DNA from: Psychroserpens sp. NJDZ02
Lineage (GTDB): Bacteria; Bacteroidota; Bacteroidia; Flavobacteriales; Flavobacteriaceae
Assembly (NCBI RefSeq): GCF_004843725.1
Contig: NZ_CP039451.1
Coordinates: 2,796,001-2,860,000, forward strand
Length of the DNA: 64,000 nucleotides
Direction of reading: 5' to 3'
Part shown: positions 59,446 through 64,000 of the stretch, piece by piece
Layout: the number at the start of each line of letters is the position of its first letter
Position numbering within the stretch: the first letter of the stretch is position 1
Position numbers and translations under genes: made by a program
Notes under the pieces: model-generated
Told to the model about the DNA's origin: nothing
The model's input: only the letters and a program-made list of their open reading frames with translations
The model's database searches: none

Positions 59446-60489
59446 ATGAAAAACACATTAATTAAGGGGGCTTTAATCTCTGCTCTAATAGTAATTGGTA
59501 TCAGTTTTATTTCTTGCAGTAGCGATGATAATACTAGTGCAACAGATACAGATACAGATACAGATACAGATACAGATTCTCAGGTGGTGACAGTGGATGC
59601 AACTTACTTTACTACAGATAGTGGTTCTGTTATTATTACTACAGTGCCTTGTACATTATCAGATGGTACAATAACAGATTGTTATCAAATTGTAACTAGT
59701 AGTGCGCCTTCAGATCATGCCATGGGGCCTTGGTGTCCGGATAATATAAGTGATACCGCAGACAATGGTGGGATTTGGTTAGAAGGTGGGACTGTTTACG
59801 ATGTCGATGGTGCTTTTATAGAAAACCTTGCCACTTTTTATAATGACGATAATTGGATGATGTATGATGCCAATGGAGATGTTTATGTTACGGCAACAGA
59901 AGATGATTGTATTAATGCAGCAAATCCAAATGTAGGCGAGGAGTATGCGAATTTTTGTGTAGAGTGTCTTCCGTCTTACATCGCGGATTTAACACAAACA
60001 TGGTTAATACCTATTACTCCAGTACTTCAGGATGAAGCGGTACTATTTGCTACAGCAGGCGGCGCAGGAGGACCTGGAGGACCTGGTGGAGAACCTGTAG
60101 ACGAAGTGCCATCAACACGTGGGCTAGCATTAAATGGTATAGAGTTTTCTGCACCGGCACCTACAGATAATATTCTTGCAGCATATACATTAGCACCTTT
60201 TGATGATGCAGGTGGACATATTAACGTAAATCAAGGATATCACTATCATGCAGCTACAGGGTTTAGTACTAAAATAGTGCAAGACGATGGTCACTCTGCT
60301 TTAATAGGTTATGCTTTAGATGGTCATGGTATTTTTGAGTTAGAAGATGAAGCTGGTAACTTGCCTTCAGATTTAGACGAGTTAAGAGGTCATACAGATG
60401 ACACCAGGGGATACCATTATCATGTAGATGAAGCTGGTAATAATAATTTTATCAATGGGTTAAAAGGAGCTTACGCCGTAAGCGAATAG
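59446..60489 (+). CDS. YHYH-domain lipoprotein 1
   Basis: A 347-aa lipoprotein (lipobox FISC). After a TD-repeat linker encoded by six ACAGAT hexamers (59542-59577), the YHYH domain covers about 60-340. It contains the namesake motif twice, NQGYHYHAATGF and RGYHYHVDEAG, with a His/Asp-rich context (DDAGGHINVN, DDGHSALIGYALDGHGI). The Cys pairs (VPCTLSDGTITDCYQIV and NFCVECLP) may form disulfides. The YHYH family has no established activity; the His-rich sites suggest metal binding. The gene is the first of the copy-4 promoter operon. Confidence 0.85.
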   Translation: MKNTLIKGALISALIVIGISFISCSSDDNTSATDTDTDTDTDTDSQVVTVDATYFTTDSGSVIITTVPCTLSDGTITDCYQIVTSSAPSDHAMGPWCPDNISDTADNGGIWLEGGTVYDVDGAFIENLATFYNDDNWMMYDANGDVYVTATEDDCINAANPNVGEEYANFCVECLPSYIADLTQTWLIPITPVLQDEAVLFATAGGAGGPGGPGGEPVDEVPSTRGLALNGIEFSAPAPTDNILAAYTLAPFDDAGGHINVNQGYHYHAATGFSTKIVQDDGHSALIGYALDGHGIFELEDEAGNLPSDLDELRGHTDDTRGYHYHVDEAGNNNFINGLKGAYAVSE

Positions 60490-60519
60490 TTTCAACGCTT
60501 TGAGTTAAAACATATAATT

Positions 60520-61137
60520 ATGCTAAATAAATTTATATTAATTCTTTTTTTACTGATTGGTGTTTCAGCGAAAGCGCATCAGCCAGAAGTTTCTACGACT
60601 ATGTTGGTTCAAAACGAAAATAACGTTTGGGTACTACAAATTAGTGCGTCTTTAACAGCATTTCAAAAAGAAGTCAGAACACATTTTTCTGAATATAAAA
60701 CTCCAGTAGAATTTCAGGAAATGGTCTTAGAACACATTAAAAATAATTTGGTAATTACATTTAACGATAACCAAAACATTACACTTAGTAAGGGTATTGT
60801 CAAATTAGGGCATGAAACAAAAGTGGTTTATGAAATACTTGGAGTGCCTTCAGTTATAAAGACTGTTTCTGTTCAAAACACAGCATTTAAAGATATTTAT
60901 AATAATAAAAGTGCTTTAGTCCTCTTAAAAGATGGCTTTAATAAAGAGCATTTTGTTTTAAATAAAAAAAATAATCATAGACTAAAGTTAGCGAGTAAGG
61001 ATAATAAGTTTGTTGTCGTAACAGTAAATGAAGCTAGCTTCTTTTCTCCTTTAATACTTGCTGCTTTATTAATGGTTTTAGGTTTAGGGTTTTTATTAAA
61101 AGCAGTAATCTCAAAAAAAATACAATATGAAAAATAA
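60520..61137 (+). CDS. 205-aa membrane-anchored protein A, partner of YHYH proteins
   Basis: A 205-aa protein with a signal peptide ending SAKAH, a soluble beta-rich domain (about 20-165), and a C-terminal TM helix (about 175-198, FSPLILAALLMVLGLGFLLK). The mature N-terminus begins at a His (HQPEVSTTML), as in copper-site proteins, but no metal site is proven. It is paralogous to the protein at 62111 (same length, same A-H-x-P start and a shared GIVKLGHETKVVYEI / GIKLGNHETDLKFII block). It overlaps the next gene by 11 bases. I do not recognise a named family. Confidence 0.78.
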   Translation: MLNKFILILFLLIGVSAKAHQPEVSTTMLVQNENNVWVLQISASLTAFQKEVRTHFSEYKTPVEFQEMVLEHIKNNLVITFNDNQNITLSKGIVKLGHETKVVYEILGVPSVIKTVSVQNTAFKDIYNNKSALVLLKDGFNKEHFVLNKKNNHRLKLASKDNKFVVVTVNEASFFSPLILAALLMVLGLGFLLKAVISKKIQYEK

Positions 61138-62107
61138 AACTCTAATTTTTGGATTAATAGTATCGGTTGTATTTTCTTTTATTAGCTGTAGCAGTGATGA
61201 TAGTGATAGTATAGGTGCAGAAGATCAAAGTGACGATATAATCCAAGAATCTTTTTTTAATGCGACATCACTGGTATCTTATGAGAAAGTCGATTGTACA
61301 TTGGAAGATGGCTCGCAAGGAGACTGTTATCAATTAGTGTTTACCAGTAATCCGGTAGAAAATGGTCCATATTGCCCAACGACTATTGATAATGTTGGAG
61401 GATTAGGGATTTATGACGGCGCGACAAATGCGGGATTTCAAGTCATGAAAGCTAGTTTGTTTAATGCAATGGAAGCTGATGGCTATGATATTGTGGATGA
61501 TAATGGCGATATACATATCGATGATTTCAATTCTGGAGCTACAAATCCAGATTTTGCGTATTGTTTAGAAGCTGCTCCTAATAATAATTTATTGCTAACT
61601 TTTTTAATTCCAGCGACGCCAGTTTTAGCATCAAGTAACAATGTGATTGATACGGTAGAATTGGTTGGTTTGTCTTTAGATGGCGTGCCAATTAATGGAG
61701 ATCCACCATCTGTAGTTAATGGTCCCGGTGTTCCTGGGATCTCTGGTGGTAATATTCCTTCTTTAGATCCTTGTGGTGGTCATCATGATCCTGCAGGTTA
61801 TTACCATTGGCATTTTGTGCCAGAAGTAATGAATCAAGTTTTAGAAGCTAACGGTATAGATGATGTTGCTTGTACATTAATTAACCAAGTGTCAGGAAGT
61901 CAGTTAATAGGTTTTGCTAAAGACGGATTTCCAATTTATGCTTATCAAGTAGAACCTTCTGATTTAGATGAGTGTGGCGGTATTACTGGAAGTACTACAG
62001 AATATCCTGATGGTGTTTATCATTATGTAGCAAGTACAACAGACGCGCCTAATGTACCAAAATGTTTAAAAGGTGTCGCCGCGATTAATAGTTTTTCATT
62101 CCAATAA
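61127..62107 (+). CDS. YHYH-domain lipoprotein 2
   Basis: A 326-aa lipoprotein (lipobox FISC, followed by SSDDSDS) related to the first YHYH protein: same VDCTLEDGSQGDCYQLVFTS opening and a DDNGDIHIDD block. The motif is degenerate, YYHWH in CGGHHDPAGYYHWHFVPE, with a later partial YHYV. It has additional Cys residues. Its start lies within the end of the 205-aa gene, so translation is coupled. It probably arose by duplication of the YHYH/205-aa gene pair and then diverged. Confidence 0.84.
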   Translation: MKNKTLIFGLIVSVVFSFISCSSDDSDSIGAEDQSDDIIQESFFNATSLVSYEKVDCTLEDGSQGDCYQLVFTSNPVENGPYCPTTIDNVGGLGIYDGATNAGFQVMKASLFNAMEADGYDIVDDNGDIHIDDFNSGATNPDFAYCLEAAPNNNLLLTFLIPATPVLASSNNVIDTVELVGLSLDGVPINGDPPSVVNGPGVPGISGGNIPSLDPCGGHHDPAGYYHWHFVPEVMNQVLEANGIDDVACTLINQVSGSQLIGFAKDGFPIYAYQVEPSDLDECGGITGSTTEYPDGVYHYVASTTDAPNVPKCLKGVAAINSFSFQ

Positions 62108-62110
62108 ATT

Positions 62111-62728
62111 ATGAAAACAAAAATCATTATACTGCTAATGTTATTCACCGTGGTTACAGCGGTTAAGGCGCATAATCCATTGTCAGCAATGTATTATTTA
62201 GAGCTGAACCAAGATATTAATATATTAAATATCAGTTTAAGTCAAAACGGTTTAAATGAAGCTCTAAAAAAACATTTTAGTGATTTGAATCTGGAAACAC
62301 TATCAGCAACGGATTATAAACAAAAAGCAATTGGGTATATAAAAGATAATTTTAATTTAATTGTAAATGGGGTTAAAATTAAGCTTTTAGAAGGCGGGAT
62401 AAAATTAGGAAACCATGAAACTGATTTGAAATTTATTATAGATATTTTTCCTAAACACATCAATACTTTGGATGTGCAGATTGACGCTTTTAAAGAAAAT
62501 AATCAGCATCAATCCGTGTTTTCAATTGTTATAGATAATAAAACAAGCAGAGTTATTTTAAATAAAGAAAATAACTATAAAGTCGCACTAGAATTTAGTG
62601 ATAATAAAGCGGTATTAAAAAAGGAAAAAATTAATAAAAGTTATCTGTTTGTTCTTTTTCTGATTCCGGTAGTAATCGTTACAAATAATTATATAAAAAA
62701 ATCAAACCAAAATGAAACAGAATCTTAA
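62111..62728 (+). CDS. 205-aa membrane-anchored protein B, paralog of protein A
   Basis: A 205-aa protein: signal peptide ending VKAH, mature start HNPLSAMYYLEL, soluble domain to about residue 170, and a C-terminal TM (about 178-194, YLFVLFLIPVVIVTN). It matches the protein at 60520 in length, topology and several blocks (YIKDNFNLIVNG; KLGNHETD; NKENNYKVAL). It starts 3 bases after YHYH protein 2 and overlaps the following EF-hand gene by 17 bases. Its function is unknown. Confidence 0.78.
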   Translation: MKTKIIILLMLFTVVTAVKAHNPLSAMYYLELNQDINILNISLSQNGLNEALKKHFSDLNLETLSATDYKQKAIGYIKDNFNLIVNGVKIKLLEGGIKLGNHETDLKFIIDIFPKHINTLDVQIDAFKENNQHQSVFSIVIDNKTSRVILNKENNYKVALEFSDNKAVLKKEKINKSYLFVLFLIPVVIVTNNYIKKSNQNETES

Positions 62729-63242
62729 AACAACAGTAACTATTTTTTCAATGCTATTATGTTTTAGCGTATTTGCTCAAGGACATTCGGGCGGCGGTGG
62801 TCGAGGCGGAAGAGGTGGCGGAAAAGGCCAAGATCGAGGTGGTAAACCGGATGCATCGGAGATCCTTTCAAAATTAGACACAAATAAGGATGAGGTTTTA
62901 GACAAAGACGAAGCATCAAATGATAAAATGGGAAAAATAGCGGAGGATTTTGATGTTATTGATACTAATGAAGATGGCGTCATAGATTTAGATGAACTTA
63001 AAGCGTCATTGGACACTAGAAAACCTAAAAAGATTTCAGCTAAAAAAATACTTAAAGAAGTTGATGACAATGGAGATGGCACATTAAATGAATTAGAGAT
63101 CGCTGCTAAAAGTGAACTTATATTAATGGAGCATTTTAGTGAAATTGATACTAATAATGATGGTGAGCTTGACATAGAAGAATTGAAATCTTTTTTTAAT
63201 AAGGACGCTGGCGATAAGCCAGATCGTAAAAAAAGAGAATAA
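62712..63242 (+). CDS. Secreted four-EF-hand protein
   Basis: A 176-aa exported protein. After the signal peptide (ending SVFAQ) there is a Gly-rich linker (GHSGGGGRGGRGGGKG), then four EF-hand loops: DTNKDEVLDKDE, DTNEDGVIDLDE, DDNGDGTLNELE and DTNNDGELDIEE. The first has E at the position where Gly is usual and may bind weakly. It is twice the size of the two-loop protein at 56741 and probably related to it. It lies in the YHYH operon, overlapping the preceding gene. Confidence 0.9.
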   Translation: MKQNLKTTVTIFSMLLCFSVFAQGHSGGGGRGGRGGGKGQDRGGKPDASEILSKLDTNKDEVLDKDEASNDKMGKIAEDFDVIDTNEDGVIDLDELKASLDTRKPKKISAKKILKEVDDNGDGTLNELEIAAKSELILMEHFSEIDTNNDGELDIEELKSFFNKDAGDKPDRKKRE

Positions 63243-63266
63243 TGTTTAACTATAGCGTAGTAAATT

Positions 63267-64000
63267 ATGAAAAATCAATTTAAAATAATAAGTTTTGTTT
63301 TAGTAGGACTTTTGTTTGGTTGTAATAGTCAAAAAAAGACAACAACGCATAGTCATGATGGTTCAGAAAATCATTCGCATGATACAGATCACGTGGTTGC
63401 ATCAACTAATAATTATTATGGGAACTATGATTTAGAAGATAGTGCCTTTGGGACTAAGACTAAAGTAACTATTGATGGAGATGTACGTATCATGGTGACT
63501 AATTCATTACCAAATCATAAAACAGGAACTTTTCCAAATCCAGGAAATCCTAACACTATAGCATCGCAAGACATCACTTATAAATTTCCGGTTACGCCAA
63601 AGTATACAGGAAAAGCACAATGGATGAGAGAACCAGGAGTTGCTTTAAACGGGATTAAATTTGAACCTCAAACTGCTGAGGTTGTTGTTTGTGACACAGG
63701 AGAAAATTATCGTGTCGAGGCTATTCAAGATGTTATAGATCTTGGTTTAGATTTTAACCATGCACACGTACAACCTACCGGAGCGTATCATTATCATGGA
63801 ACACCAACATCAATGATTTCTAAATTTGATAGTGGGCAAGATTTAGTTCATATTGGATTTGCACATGATGGTTTTCCTATGTACTATTCTAAAAGTGGAC
63901 AATACAAACCAAGTTTTAAATTATTAGATGGGACAAGAGCGGGAGAAGATTGTACTTATGACAATCCAAAACAACATATGAATATTTCTGTTGGTGGTCA
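63267..64000 (+). CDS. YHYH-domain lipoprotein 3, C-terminus outside window
   Basis: The frame is open from ATG 63267 to the window end (244 codons). It has a lipoprotein signal (lipobox LFGC) followed by a His-rich stretch (THSHDGSENHSHDTDH), then a YHYH domain with the exact motif in GAYHYHGTPTS and an HIGFAHDGFPMYYSK block. It is more His-rich at the start than its two paralogs, which favours metal binding. It is 24 bases after the EF-hand gene in the same operon. Confidence 0.88.
   Translation, partial: MKNQFKIISFVLVGLLFGCNSQKKTTTHSHDGSENHSHDTDHVVASTNNYYGNYDLEDSAFGTKTKVTIDGDVRIMVTNSLPNHKTGTFPNPGNPNTIASQDITYKFPVTPKYTGKAQWMREPGVALNGIKFEPQTAEVVVCDTGENYRVEAIQDVIDLGLDFNHAHVQPTGAYHYHGTPTSMISKFDSGQDLVHIGFAHDGFPMYYSKSGQYKPSFKLLDGTRAGEDCTYDNPKQHMNISVGG

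Noticed and set aside
62777-63175. Reverse-strand frame opposite the four-EF-hand gene
   Set aside because: It is the antisense of Asp/Gly-rich repeats, giving a Ser-rich artefact.

Overview
The window looks like a chromosomal segment of a marine-type member of the Flavobacteriaceae (Bacteroidota). It is AT-rich and its genes lack Shine-Dalgarno leaders. Three features fit this lineage: C-terminal type IX secretion sorting tails, TonB-dependent receptors with CarboxypepD-regulatory N-termini, and LytS/LytTR two-component genes with 2TM-domain partners. I see no rRNA, tRNA, CRISPR array, integrase or insertion sequence. The window opens inside a Dcp-type peptidase gene and closes inside a YHYH-domain lipoprotein gene.

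Region by region. 1-4.2 kb: Dcp peptidase (partial), cyclophilin PPIase, CoA-type Nudix hydrolase, acyltransferase, and an ECF sigma factor with a membrane protein. 4.2-7 kb: a TonB-dependent receptor flanked by non-coding repeats. One repeat is a GC-rich structured island, the other a tandem pair of about 175-bp elements that has a third, inverted copy at 27.15 kb. 7-10.4 kb: a DEDDh exonuclease, a 614-aa protein with a PD-(D/E)XK nuclease domain, and two paralogous small membrane proteins. 10.6-13.9 kb: a LytS kinase with a fused 2TM domain, a free 2TM protein and a LytTR regulator. 15.2-20.1 kb: an operon with two half-length DUF4331 proteins, a TPR lipoprotein and a TonB-dependent receptor, convergent with a SigK-like sigma/RskA-like anti-sigma pair. 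22-30 kb: YceI, a large BNR-repeat protein, a VWA/MoxR-type ATPase pair and a T9SS-exported GH8 glycosidase. 30-39 kb: PepSY, alpha/beta hydrolase-OsmC fusion, and a tight run of hydrolase/peptidase genes. 39-47 kb: beta-oxidation locus marR-fadN-fadA-fadE with an adjacent acyl-CoA ligase. 47-55 kb: AraC regulator, purL, secreted endonuclease I, RsmB-type methyltransferase.

55.1-64 kb is the most interesting part. An ECF sigma gene is followed by a small single-TM protein and a membrane-anchored Spy/CpxP/CnrX-like protein, an arrangement like the CnrYXH metal-sensing systems. Four copies of CAAGTT-N14-CATCTAAA, all with identical spacing, lie before the sigma gene, before the putative anti-sigma gene, before an EF-hand/CotH-kinase operon, and before an operon that alternates YHYH-domain lipoproteins with paralogous 205-aa membrane-anchored proteins plus a four-EF-hand protein. 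I read this as one self-regulated envelope regulon whose secreted products are acidic (calcium-binding) and His-rich (possibly metal-binding). Its biological role is not evident from sequence alone.
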